64,000 bases of DNA from Mayamaea pseudoterrestris (taxonomy: Eukaryota > Bacillariophyta > Bacillariophyceae > Sellaphorales > Sellaphoraceae). A model generated the notes under the pieces. The model saw nothing but the letters and a program-made list of their open reading frames with translations. It had not been told where the DNA came from and ran no database searches. Shown here in pieces: positions 24,116-35,211 of the stretch. How positions within the stretch are numbered: position 1 is the first letter of the stretch; the number at the start of each line of letters is the position of its first letter. A program made the translations under genes and the position numbers. The stretch lies in assembly GCA_027923505.1 (NCBI GenBank), contig BROI01000001.1, positions 1,024,501 through 1,088,500 on the forward strand, written 5' to 3'.

Positions 24116-25089
24116 ATGCCCCGATTTCGAGATGAATGGGTCGTGGACCGCGTCTTGTTTGACTACATGGCTGGCGGCTCCTGCGCCTGCTGTGGCTTTT
24201 CCTTTCTACCCAATGGAACGGCCGACCTGGTGCACGCCGTTTCGGACATTGACACGGACGCGGCCAATGACGAAATTCAGGCCATGAAGCACGATCCATG
24301 GCCTAAGGAACTTCGAGACCAGATATGGGCAGATCGAGTGCGACTGAGGCAAAAAGCAAAGTTGCGAATGAAGACGTATCAAGCGTTCGTAAATGAGCAG
24401 TTTGATGAATTTGCAGATTGGATGAAGCAGCAAGGAAACTTGAATCGCATGCTTCAGTTGCCTCGAAGTGAAATTATGAGTGTTATTCGTGGGAGTCTGT
24501 ATGATGTGAGTAACGTTTGGGGTATTCGAATTGCTTCAGACGGTCGGAGTACGATTGAGTGAATTAATCGCCTTAGTAAATCTTTTCATGTGGCGCAATT
24601 CTCACCGCCTGCTTTTTCAAACTTTTGCAACAGATACATTCTGCGTACGCGGTGGTTCTAGATATTGTCATGGAGCAGGTAGCGTTCTTTTCCTTGACCG
24701 AATATGGCCCGGATGGTCGGTCCGCTGACGAGCTCGCATTTGAGCAACAATTACTGCAGTTTGACAAGCGAGGAGGTTTTGTATTGAAATTGCTGAATGA
24801 TGATGGTTCTAGTAGTGAGGAGTTGCTGAATATGTGGCTACAACGAATCAAGTCACTCGGTGGCCCAAAGCTATTGGATCGGGGACCGTCCAAGGAAGAC
24901 GAGGCCGAGGAAGGGTTCGACGCAGACGCTGGACCGTCAATAAATACTAAAACTGAGCAGCAAGCTTCTACGGGTGCTAGCTTTCAGTCAGATCGACGGA
25001 TCATCCGACTAATTATTGCGAGATTTTGGGCTGATTTGTTGATGGATAAGTTTGCGGAAGCAAAACGAGCCAAGTCGATTGAAGTTTGA
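24116..25089 (+). CDS. Conserved-looking hypothetical protein, two exons
   Basis: Exons 24116-24505 and 24634-25089 are joined across a 128 bp GT-AG intron in phase 0, giving 281 residues. The N-terminus has a CACCGFSF cluster (three Cys in four positions, residues 22-29) that could bind a metal or be oxidised. A charged helical middle follows (KELRDQIWADRVRLRQKAKLRM), then a helix-rich C-terminal part and an acidic/polar loop (about 220-250) before a final hydrophobic-basic helix. There is no signal peptide. I do not recognise the family. The good splice sites and ordered composition make it a real gene. It is divergent from the plastid ABC1K. Confidence 0.75.
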
Positions 25090-25695
25090 TAGCCTGCATT
25101 GCAGCTGTCACCACCACGTACTAAAACAAAATTGCAGCCATGCGAGCGAGAGCTTAACTTTGGTAAATCATGCTACTAGGACCCTGTGCGCTATGCGCTA
25201 CTGTTCATTTGTCAGACCCATTCGACGCACCAAAAGTCTCTCTTCGCGCTTAGTTCGTTGACAACGCCATTTCAACAGCTTTAATCTCCTTTACCTGGTG
25301 GTTTGGTGAACAGATTGTAATATCGGTAGAGCTACCGGTATTATGCTGGTAGAAGTCGTCGTGTGCCTTATGTGTGCAGTCGTGCCGTCGATGCTAATCC
25401 AGCAGCGAATGTTTACCAGTACAGTCAAACCTATACAATGATTACTACTGTAAAACAAACAGTCCTAATTGTTTCATGGGGCATAAATTTAATTCGGGTC
25501 ATGTGAAGGCCTTTCGTCGAGCGCCGGGCGAGCCGCCGATTTTGCAAGAATTGATCCGATGGAATCACAAGACTGGCTACAAGCTTGGACATTAGCCGAC
25601 ACGGACGCTTCGTAGCTGCAGAGCAAGCAATACAAAGGAAGCAATAGAAAGCTGACAAGATTGACAGCGCGAAGAGGTGTATTATTTAGAAAGAG
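25090..25695. other. Intergenic region upstream of the tandem glycoprotein genes
   Basis: About 606 bp, holding the 3' UTR of the orphan and the promoter of the first secreted glycoprotein. It contains an exact TACCGGTA palindrome (25332-25339). No gene is seen. Confidence 0.45.
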
Positions 25696-28600
25696 ATGGC
25701 TGTCGACCTTTTACTCAAAATGCTTCGGCGTCGGACAACTTCCTCGAACAATTCACCTCTGTCGATGCGCCTGGTAGTGTTGTTGTCACTCGCCAGCCTC
25801 GCATCTACACAGCAAATAACATGCCCCGACGGATCGACGGGATACGGAGACATATGTGGGTTGAATCATGACATTAACGGTGAAGTCCAACGAATACAAG
25901 ATGGCGGTGACTCAAAGCTGCTATACCTTTATCGGCTCTGTCCCGGTGTCGAAATGAACATGACGGAACCATTAGTGCCAAAGCTTGATGGATCCGTATT
26001 TCGCTGCGGAAATAGTGGACTACCGGCCGAAGACTGTAAATTTAGTGGAGGTCTAAATCAAGTAATAATACAGCCAAGCAAAATACCTTCCCTGCCACTG
26101 CAAGATGTCCGAATTGAAGGAGTTACCTTTACTGGCTTTACCGAGACTGCAATATCGGGTGAGGCGACGGATGTGACGACAGTATCGCTGGAAGAAATTC
26201 AGTTTATTGTAAGTCTTAATGTTGCAAGAGAGTGATGCACCTTTGACCAGCGACTGCGGACTAACAACGTGTTCTCACCTTTGTCTACATCTCAGGCATT
26301 TGACGCAACCTTTGCTATTAAGCAAGGCAACTCACTCGAAGGCAAAACCCCATTCTCGGTCGATATCTTTGGAGGCTCTGTCGTTGGAGCTGGCGGAATT
26401 GGATCAGTTTTTAGCAACGATGGAGGAAGCTTGACAATTGAGCAGGTATCTGTCGTCGATTCGAATGATGTTATGGCACTGGTAGCCACAGGTGGACGAG
26501 GAGCAACTATCGCAAGAGACATTACAATATCAGGAGGAACAATTGCAGTAAGTCGCGAATGATGATGAGTAGCTGTTGCCTTGTGTAAAATGCTCATCCC
26601 ACGCTTTGCTTGGACAGGACGTTTTCTCTATCGTTGGCGGAGGTACACTCATGGCGAGCGGCATTTCTATTCAAGACATGACCTTCATTAAAAATGGCTT
26701 TGAAATCCAGGGCAGCAACAGTCGAGCAACCATCAGTAATACAAATTTCATGACTAACACACGCCTTCCTCCGGCGCAAAAGTGGCAAGGCATTTCAGTT
26801 GTTGCTGGAGGCAGCGCCGTTGTGAGCTCCACTGCTTTTATAAATAATCGTCAAATGCTGGCAGTACTCTCTGCAGTTGGAGAAGGTGCGATTTTGATGG
26901 CAGACGAAATTACTATCGAGTCCGTCTCTGGAACGACAGCCGACGACAGTGTAACCGCCGCAGGCGTAATCTACGCAAACGCTAACGGCAAGGTCACAAT
27001 GTCACGCGCGACAATAAATCGTGCCCAAGCCTTCACGGTACGTACGAGCAACTTATGTCAATTGACAATAAAGTCTCGATGCTTACATGCTCTGCTCTGC
27101 TTGGTTGTTCCAGGCACTCATTTTCAGCAACCAAGGAAGCAGTGTGACAGTAAGTCAGTCGTGCTTTGAGGCTGGAACAGTCGACGCAGTCGTGTACCAA
27201 AGCGAAGAATCGATGGTCACTTCTGTTGGCAACTTCATAGATGAAGCAGGCATCAAGAGTGGCATATGTCGTACGGATGGGCTGAGAACAGCAATCGAAA
27301 AGCCTGGATCTAATTGCTTCGAAGGAGGAACCCCGTGTGAATGGAGTAAGTGCGATGAGACGCAGCTCGATAAACAATTGTGCAACCTACCTAACAGCCT
27401 ATTCCCGTTCTTTTGCAGCATGCACTCAATTTACTAATGCAGGCCAATGTTTAGCCCGATCGTCGCTCCAACCCGGATTTCAGGCGCCCTTCAATGCAAC
27501 ATTGGCCCCAAACTTGCCTAATGTAACTTCAACTTTCCCACCCACTGTTCCAACAAACAACGGGACTTTGCCACCTTTCACTCCACCTGTAAACGGAACA
27601 GCAACAAATGGCACTGTTTCACCAATTGCCACTTTAGCGCCAACTGTGACTCCTACACTGTTGCAAGCGACAGCTCCTCCGGTCATTGGTAACGCTACTG
27701 TAATTCCGGGCAATGCCACTCTGCCGCCAGTGGGGAACGTGACGTTAGTTCCGTCTCCTGGCGGCAACGCAACGATAGTTCCGGGAGTCAATGCTACATT
27801 GCCCCCGGCAGGTAACGCGACGTTGCTTCCAACTCCAGGCGGCAATGCAACACTTGTGCCAGGAATTAACGCAACTCTGCCGCCAGTTGGAAATGCGACA
27901 ATCATCCCGACGCTTGCTCCTGTGGAAAACGCAACGTTTGTACCAGGAGGAAATGCGACTATTGTGCCCAGTCTCACCCCGGGAGGAAACGCTACAATTG
28001 TCCCAGGGAACGCGACGATAGTGCCTAGCAATGGTACGTTGTTTCCGACCTTTGTGCCAGGTAACGCGACTTTCATACCAGGCAACGAGACCACTTCCTT
28101 TCCGACTTTTGCCCCAGGGAATGCAACTTTTGTACCAACTAATGCGACAATATTTCCAACTTTTTCTCCTGGAAACGTTACTTTCCCAACGCTGTCTCCA
28201 GCCAATGCAACGCTATTTCCGACTGTGTTGACCAATGCCACGCCAGTGTCAACGGCATTTCCAACTGCGTCGCCAGCACCAACAACAACATCGAAGCCGA
28301 CTCCTTCGGAGCCAACGTTAAGTCCAGTCGTCCCATCCCCTTCACCAACAATCGAGCCAACCACTACCCCTGGCCCGACGGCAATGCCCTCCGTGCGTCC
28401 TTCGACAGCTCCAACAATATCTTCACAACCGTCGCTGTCAAGCCAACCTTCGTTTCCGCCATCTATATCATTTTCGCCCACGACGTCGGCACCATCAGCG
28501 TCGCCCACCGCTGTGCCTTCGCTCAGTCCATCTGGCTCACCAACAACGCTCGCGCCATCTTACTTGCCATCAAGCGCACCTTCCGCTGCCCCGTCAAAAA

Positions 28601-29346
28601 ATCCATCTGCAGCTCCGTCTGCACTACCAAGTATCCCTCCGACGAGGAGTCCAGCACCAAGTGGGATACCAACAGAAATGCCAAGCTCTGTTCCATCCAC
28701 ATCAGTTCCCAGCTACCGACCGAGCCCGGTTCCATCATTAAATCTGGCGGCCGTTCCCACTAACCCGCCAGCGACTGCAAGCCAATGTGACTGTCGGTTG
28801 TACTGGTTTGATGGCAATTCATATTTTGGTAACGACCCAATCAACTATGGAGACGAAGCACCGACCAACAATGCAGCAGTACCAACGCAAATGCCGCCAC
28901 CTCCACCTTACGTGACAGGCACAATAGTGTACCCACCGAAACAGCCGAAACTTGGCAGTCACAAGCAAAGGCGACGTACAAGATCACGACCAAACGTCGA
29001 AGTCTCGCATCATCGGCTAAAAGGCGCTACCGCTTTTGACCTAGTTGCCGATAACAATCGACGTTTAAAGGATATTAAAGGCAGCAAGAAGTATAGCTAC
29101 AAGCTACCGCCTCCACTACCTCCGCCAATAATACCTCAACCGTCACCCATTGTTCCCCAGCCGCCATTTGCGGGCGGCAATGGCGGTACTACCGATCCTT
29201 GCTGGTACTACTGCAAATGGTTATCATTTCAGGACTTTGACGTGACCATTCCAGCGAGTCCTCCCGTTAGCAGAGGGCAAGCAAATCCTCCCGATGGTGG
29301 ATACCATGGTCCAAAGCCTGATGGTGACGCCTCTTTCTTTCATTAA
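25696..29346 (+). CDS. Large secreted glycoprotein: beta-helix-like head, N-x-T/Pro-rich stalk, basic silaffin-like tail
   Basis: Five exons, 25696-26208, 26296-26547, 26618-27037, 27114-27345 and 27419-29346; introns are 87, 70, 76, 73 bp; 1114 residues. A signal peptide lies in residues 24-38 (MRLVVLLSLASLAS), so Met24 (25765) may be the real start. Residues 40-470 have repeated short strand-turn units (DVRIEGVTFTGF, ANGKVTMSRATINRA, GSSVTVSQSCFEAG) like a right-handed parallel beta-helix, with Cys at the ends. Residues about 490-760 are a run of NATxxP units, extremely rich in N-glycosylation sequons. Then comes a PS/PT-rich stretch and a Cys pair (ASQCDCRLYWF). The tail is basic (RRLKDIKGSKKYSYK) with Pro-rich ends. 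No enzyme motif is visible. It is probably a cell-wall, girdle or adhesive protein. The next gene downstream is its paralog. Confidence 0.82.
27489..28260 (+). repeat. Degenerate coding repeat encoding N-x-T sequons
   Basis: Inside the last exon of the first glycoprotein, units of roughly 21-39 bases encode variants of GNATIVPG, VNATLPPAG or NATFVPGG. I see more than twenty Asn-x-Thr sequons in about 255 residues. Unit sequence and length vary, so this is an old, diverging repeat rather than a recent tandem amplification. The same bases give a long open frame on the other strand, a by-product of the repeat. Confidence 0.85.
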
Positions 29347-29681
29347 GAAGAGGACGACAACAGGCCGGTTGCCAAGACTTGACAATGAATGTAAAAAGAA
29401 ATGTTGTATACAATTTATTATAGATTATCTTCATGTTTTATTGCTTTGTGAATCTCTTCGATTGGAAGCACAGTACTGTCCTCAACATGCCTTTGATTGA
29501 TTAAAAAGGATAGTACGGTAGCTAATACCAAGCACAGCCGCCAGTCTGGATACAAGACTGTACCGGTATGAGCCGGTACGCTCGTCAAGCGTTGGATCAC
29601 GCAGACGCTCTCACAATTTCGTCGAGCATTTCCTCGAAGGACTCGCTCTGTCAACACACCAATCACCACTGCTACTCCACC
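29347..29681. other. Intergenic spacer between the tandem paralogs
   Basis: About 335 bp between two genes in the same direction. It holds the 3' UTR of the first, AT-rich at 29390-29450, and the promoter of the second, with an exact TACCGGTA at 29561-29568 followed closely by the half-site GCCGGTAC. Confidence 0.5.
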
Positions 29682-32217
29682 ATGATGGAACGAAGATTCA
29701 ACATGCCGCGACGAATAATAGAGCAAAAGCTCTTTTTAGCACTGCTAATAATAGGGACACTGCTAGTGCCAGAAGCAAATGCCGAGCCAGAGCTCTGTCC
29801 AGGCTCGACGACAGAGTTTGGCTATACATCAATCAACTCCATCAATACCGACATTACCAATGAGCTCATGCGCATACAGAGTGGTGCGACTCCAAATGGC
29901 ATATATACGTACAGTCTCTGCAGGAATACCGTCTTTGACGCAAACGCCGGCCCCTTACGACCTGGCCTAAGCAACTCATTCTTCATTTGCGGGCCAGACG
30001 GAAATCCAAACAACAAATGCACGATACAAGGCGGAAACATTCAAGTCGAAATAGTTAATTCCATGCTGCCAAATTATGAGCTTGCCGAGATCACTTTTTT
30101 GGGCATTCAGTTCAGTGGATTCACGACGCAAGCAGTCTCGGCGTATGCATCCTTTCCCACACAAGCAAACTTTCGGAACGTTTTATGGACAGTACGTTGA
30201 GGAAACACAAGTTTGACATCATGTAATGATTGCTGCTTTACCTCTGACACTCATTGCTTTTATTTCGCTTCATCTAGGACTTTACGAGCGAATTTGTTGT
30301 CCGGCAACAACCGGGCAACGGCACAAGCACCGACATCGCACCTCCAATGACAATCGATATATCAAATTCGACAGTGTCCGACGGCACGACTAGCGCCGTA
30401 TTTGACAATGACGGAGGCTCGCTGCGGGTGCAGCAATTGCAAGCGACGGGCGTAACAGCGCCCGCGTTGATGGCAACATCAAATGGTGGCAACTCCTTTT
30501 TTCAGGACTCGGTTGTTTCGGCCAGTCGACTGGATTACGTGACGGAAACGTCTGGATCGGGTGCCCAGAGCGTCATCAATGTCCAGGTCCGTGACATGCT
30601 ATCCATGGTCAATACATTTCGCGTCCAGGATGTCGGCAGCCAGTTGACAATAAATAGTGGTGCAACTATTACAAACAATAAGCTCTCTGGGTCGCGATTC
30701 TCTGGCGTTTACGCAGAAACTGGAGCAACAGCGAAAGTGAATGATTTTACCATGAGTGGCAATGAAGGCGTTGCCTTTGCCTTTTACTCAGTTGGCGTCA
30801 ACACGAACGTGCAAGTCGCTGACTCGATAGTCGACGACAATGTTGGAACGGTACGTGGAAGAGGAGAACGAAGTTAAGCATGAAAAGTGATCGGAGCAAC
30901 CATTAGTCTCAACTATTTCCTTACGTGCAGGCTAATCCTCGGTTCATTAGCGCGCCTGGCATTGCGCTGTCAAATGGAATTCTTTCGGTAGACAGCACAC
31001 TGTTCAATCAGAACAACCAGTTTGCGGTAAGCCATTGCCCATTCGTGGCTCCGCGCGGTATATTTGTTTGCTCATGATGTGTTTGGCTCATGTTTTTGGA
31101 TGCCCTGTTTTTCCAGGGAGCGCTGCTGGCTCTTGTCGGATCCCAATTAAACATTGTCAGGTCATGTTTCACTAATTCGCAGTCAGAGTACGTTGTCTTT
31201 GTCGATGCTAAGTCGAATTACACGCAATCCGATAATTTTGTATCTGGGTATAGCTCTTCAAGATGTGCAACGGAAAGCGGGCGTCTATTCCAGGAAAACT
31301 CAGAAGCAGGATGCTTCACAGGCTCCAATATTTGTACCGGAGAGTGCAGGATACTGGCCAACGCAACGGTGTGCATGGCGAGCACCATGCCTACGGCCGC
31401 GCCGGGATTTCCAACTGCAATTCCGACGACTATGCCTACAAGCATCGCTGTGGGACCCTCCGCAATGCCAACTGTTGAGCTTACGACGGAACCAGTGCCG
31501 ACGCAAAGACCTTCAACTTCTAGGGTTCCTGTACCTACAGCTGTGCCTACGACGCTGAATACCGTCCAACCCCCAACGATCGATACGTTTATACCCACGA
31601 CACTAACAAACAACACCTCACAGCCAACAACGCTCACAAACAACACTATTCAGCCTACATCGCTGACGAACGTTACTTTCCAGCCTACAGTCGCGGCATT
31701 GACAGGACCACCTTCCAATGCGCCATCGCCTGTACCAATTACACCCGCCCAATCATCCCAACCAGGCGCCCCAACTTATGCGCCGCTACAAACGCCCACG
31801 ACCCGGCAAACACCTCGGCCAGCGACGCCGTCACCAACGGCCTGTCTTACTTCAAAAGGCATCAAAGGCTCCAAATTGCCAAAGGCCCCAAAAGGTAGTA
31901 AAGGATGGTATAGCAAGGGCGCAGCACATGGAAGTAACGTGCATGAGCTTTGTTCGTCTTCAAAAAAGGAAGACAAGAAGGAAGCTAAAGCTAGCAAAGG
32001 CAGTGTAAGTGGAGCCTTGCCTGCTGCCAAAGCAAAATATAGAAATGGTTCCTGGTCCGGCTCTGATGGGAATGGTATTATGTCCATGATTTACGTAAGC
32101 GATTCAGGATCAACAGCAGTATCGGGGAAGGAACGAGCAAAGTACGGCAGGGACTTGCGCGATGTGTCGCCACCGAGACAAAAGCGGAGGATTCGGCACC
32201 ATCACAGTCGCAGGTGA
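29682..32217 (+). CDS. Second secreted glycoprotein (tandem paralog) with Lys/Ser silaffin-like tail
   Basis: Four exons, 29682-30191, 30278-30850, 30931-31026 and 31117-32217; introns are 86, 80, 90 bp; 759 residues. A signal peptide is centred on LFLALLIIGTLLVPEANA; Met at 29703 is another possible start. The head is paralogous to the upstream gene: CPGSTTEFGYTSINSINTDI aligns with the CPDGSTGYGDICGLNHDIN region, then EL.RIQ.G and SLCRNTVF align with EVQRIQDGG and RLCPGVEM. Intron positions are similar, with one intron missing here. The stalk has TTLTNNTxQPT repeats. The tail (from about residue 638) is basic: SKGIKGSKLPKAPKGSKG, then KKEDKKEAKASKGS, resembling silaffin-type Lys/Ser clusters. 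Probably cell-wall or silica-associated; inferred. Confidence 0.82.
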
Positions 32218-32439
32218 TAGATAGCTGGTGTAGCAGTTTCCATGTAAGATAGAATCCATGTCATGCACAAACACTGTGTTATTACATTAAAGTTGTAGTA
32301 GTTGTAGTAAAACCAACAAAAAATTGACAATGCGGTAGTTTACAAACATAACTCATTGTTAATAGGCATATACCTAAGATATATAAGAAGCGAAGCAACA
32401 AGCTCACGACATCCCATGTAGCGGTAGCACGTCTTCGCA

Positions 32440-34086
32440 TTACGAAGTTGCCTGCCGTTGTTGCCGCTGGTTTGAGGGCCGCCTCCTCCTTCGCAATGGA
32501 TTTTTCCAAACCCGCCTCCATATTCCCGAAAGAACCGACGACGTTCCGATACCAAACTTTTTGAAGAAGGAGCCAATTCGCCATCCTAACAAACGCCACA
32601 TTCCAGCCGTGCCTGGTCGGCCGAACCCACCAAACGCGCGCGAATGAAAGTTGATGAGAGCCTTTTCGTACTGAACATTCCTCAAGTAGCTCGTTGCAGC
32701 CTCCCATCCCCATCGCTCGGCCTCCTTGCGTGCCGCCTTGCCCATTCTCTCGCGAAAGTTGGCGTCACGCAGTTGAGTCAATCGCTGTACATACGCATCA
32801 GTGTCACCCGGCTCGACCAAAAAGCCAGTCTTGCCTTGATTGATAATATCGGGAATACCTCCGGCATTGGCGCCCACGACGGGTACGCCGCTCGCCATGC
32901 TTTCCAGCACGACGAAACCGAGTGTCTCGGAATCCGATGGCATGCAAAAGACGTCAGCCGATGCAAAGGCTTCCGATAGTTGCGTTCCACTCAATTGTCC
33001 TGTAAAAACAGTATTGGTACCCTTGAAAAATTTCCGCAACTCCTCCTCCTGAGGTCCTTTGCCAACAATGGCCAATCGCGTATTGCTTGGTAGACGCTCC
33101 ATCACTTGCTTCAAATCCTTCAAGCGCTTCTCCGCTCCCAGTCGTCCAACGTAAACCATGAGAAAGTCATTCGGGTTATTATCCGTCATGATGTTTCGCA
33201 TATCCTTTGACTTGAACTTTGGATGAAAGCGAGTTGTGTCAATGCCCTTGCGCCAAACATCGACTCGTGCAATTCCATTCGACACAAGTTCATCGCGCAA
33301 CTGCGGACTCGTCACGAGCGTCAAGTCGGCTCTAGCATGCGCCCACCTCAATACTTCCCAGCAGGCTGCTTCAATGCCAGGAATGAATCCAAGATAGTTG
33401 CGTCCATAAAGCGGCAAGTGCGTGTGATAGCTCATGACGAGCGGCACGCACATGACGCGAGCATACAAAATGGCGGCAAAGAGTAAAAAGCCAGGCGACG
33501 TAACGTGAATCAAATCGGGTCGGGTAGTTTCCAGCATGCGGGCGCCCTTTAGTTCTGGAACATCAAAGGTTAACGAAATGTGATTATAGAGGGGAAAGGT
33601 GAATCCCTGCGTGTGTTCAATCGAGTAACCGGAAAACTCCTTTGGTAAATCCTTGACAGGCGTTTTGCTGTCGACGGTCAAAATGTCGACTTTGTCATTG
33701 GCCTTGGCCATGTACTTTAACATTTCCTGAAATCGATTCGCATAGCCGGAGACGTGCGTAAAAGGCGTTGGCTCCACCATGAGGCATATCTGTCGGGGTG
33801 GACTGCGACGAAGCGGAGGGACTGAAATGTTGCTGTCGTCATTCGTATTGTCGCTGTTTGAATCATTACTATGATTGCTGTTCTTGTTCTTCCTGTTTCG
33901 ATTCAAGGAAGAAATGGAAAGCATGGTATTGCTTTTAAATGTAACTAGTCCATGACGGGTAGCGATGGATTTCGACATGCGAGTGCACTGAGAGGCGGTA
34001 GGTGGAGCAAATGCATCAACGACGACATCCATTAACGCGACGAGCATGAGCAAGCCGAGACAGCATGATCTTGCCATCTGATGCAT
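32440..34086 (-). CDS. SQD2: Sulfoquinovosyl-diacylglycerol synthase, SQD2-like (GT4), plastid
   Basis: An intronless protein of 548 residues from the Met at 34086 (MHQMAR); upstream in-frame codons to 34155 would put 23 polar residues before the signal and are probably not translated. Residues 1-24 are a signal peptide with the ASAFAP-like VDAFAPPT, so plastid import is expected. The GT-B glycosyltransferase begins with the donor-site loop PTPFTHVSGYANRF and continues with LIHVTSPGFL, SYHTHLPLYGRNYL and WRKGIDTTRFHP, all typical of SQD2. The GT4 signature is FCMPSDSETLGFVVLESMASG then PVVGANAGGIPDI. The enzyme transfers sulfoquinovose from UDP-sulfoquinovose to diacylglycerol, making the thylakoid sulfolipid SQDG. 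A basic C-terminal tail (LRRRRRPSNQRQQRQ) is unusual. Confidence 0.92.
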   Translation of the reverse strand: MHQMARSCCLGLLMLVALMDVVVDAFAPPTASQCTRMSKSIATRHGLVTFKSNTMLSISSLNRNRKNKNSNHSNDSNSDNTNDDSNISVPPLRRSPPRQICLMVEPTPFTHVSGYANRFQEMLKYMAKANDKVDILTVDSKTPVKDLPKEFSGYSIEHTQGFTFPLYNHISLTFDVPELKGARMLETTRPDLIHVTSPGFLLFAAILYARVMCVPLVMSYHTHLPLYGRNYLGFIPGIEAACWEVLRWAHARADLTLVTSPQLRDELVSNGIARVDVWRKGIDTTRFHPKFKSKDMRNIMTDNNPNDFLMVYVGRLGAEKRLKDLKQVMERLPSNTRLAIVGKGPQEEELRKFFKGTNTVFTGQLSGTQLSEAFASADVFCMPSDSETLGFVVLESMASGVPVVGANAGGIPDIINQGKTGFLVEPGDTDAYVQRLTQLRDANFRERMGKAARKEAERWGWEAATSYLRNVQYEKALINFHSRAFGGFGRPGTAGMWRLLGWRIGSFFKKFGIGTSSVLSGIWRRVWKNPLRRRRRPSNQRQQRQATS

Positions 34087-35211
34087 TGTTAAATGACTAA
34101 TAGCTGTAAAATGCAGTGAAGTAGCGTAGCTGGGCTGTTGCTTCTCAATTCTCAACTGTCCCTAATTCGGATTGAAAAGGTGAATGTGAATGAACGACGC
34201 AAGAAGACTGGTTGATTGCTGCTGCTTCGCTTTGGCTGCTAAATCGGATGTTGCTTTGTAGCGACGAATGGCTGCTGCTGCTTTCGGCTGCAAGAGTCTC
34301 GCTCGATCTCTCTTGGTGATCCTGGCAGAGAGCTCTCCCATGGACGAGTGCGCACTGCAAAGCAGCAGCAAAACTTGCGCGCGAGCTTCCCTTCAACCGT
34401 TTCGTGAGCAACGGGTCATGGCCAGACGCTTGACGTAGAATCCTTACCAAGTTCCACGTGAGTGACAGATTCGTCACTGCGAATCTTGATCGTCGGACCG
34501 GTATCTGGTAGCCAATTCTTCGACGACGAGCCTAGCCCGACTCCACGCTAAAACCAAAATGCCTTGCTCAAACCCCATCTTTGAGCCAAGCAACTGCGTT
34601 GCCAACGATCTCACTATCGGTTTCCACCTCACCCTTGCAGATTTTACCATATGCAACAACAACTTGGCGCAAAGAGATGCTCCAACAAGTTTCGCTTTGC
34701 TGTGAGCTACTTACGCAGCATCCGCTATGCAGATTGGTTCCATCATAACACTTCAACCTGTATGTCGTGCCTGATGTGTGCCGCGCATACAATGGCATTA
34801 TCAGGTTGTTTAGAGATATCAATGCAGCAGGTGCGGCAGCTGTCATTGTCTTTAGTAAATAAATTGTGTCTGCCATTTCCACCGAACTTGACCTCGTCGC
34901 TTATGCACTGGCACGCGCAGATCCGCACCTTCGTGACCATGTTGCGAGTCGCACATCCCTAATCCACAAGCAGATGGATGTTCCAAGATCATGTTCCTGC
35001 TGCTTTGAGCCAATCATGGTTCCACTAAAATTTTCGTGACGCTTTTGCGTCAATTGTGATGCCGCCTCTTATGCTGCCACGCGCGGGGTTAACTGTCGCG
35101 TGCCTGCTCGTGCCAGCCACAGCCGTTCTCGAGCTGGCGCAATAAGGACATGAAACATCCCGTGAAAGGGCACTCACAAAACATCAGTTTTGGATTCCAA
35201 CCAACTGCTTT
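34087..35211. other. Unresolved intergenic region
   Basis: About 1.1 kb between SQD2 and the ferric reductase. Both strands contain short stretches with natural-looking protein texture. One is on plus near 34757-34860, ending AAGAAAVIVFSK; another is on minus near 34450-34540, ending TIKIRSDESVTHVEL before a good GTAAGG donor. I could not assemble an open, phase-consistent gene. It may hold a decayed gene and the 5' exon of the ferric reductase. Confidence 0.35.

Noticed and set aside
27480-28508. A 342-codon open frame on the minus strand opposite the glycoprotein stalk
   Set aside because: It is the mirror of the NATxxP/PS repeat codons; the composition (Val/Gly repeats) follows from the plus-strand repeat and there is no domain.
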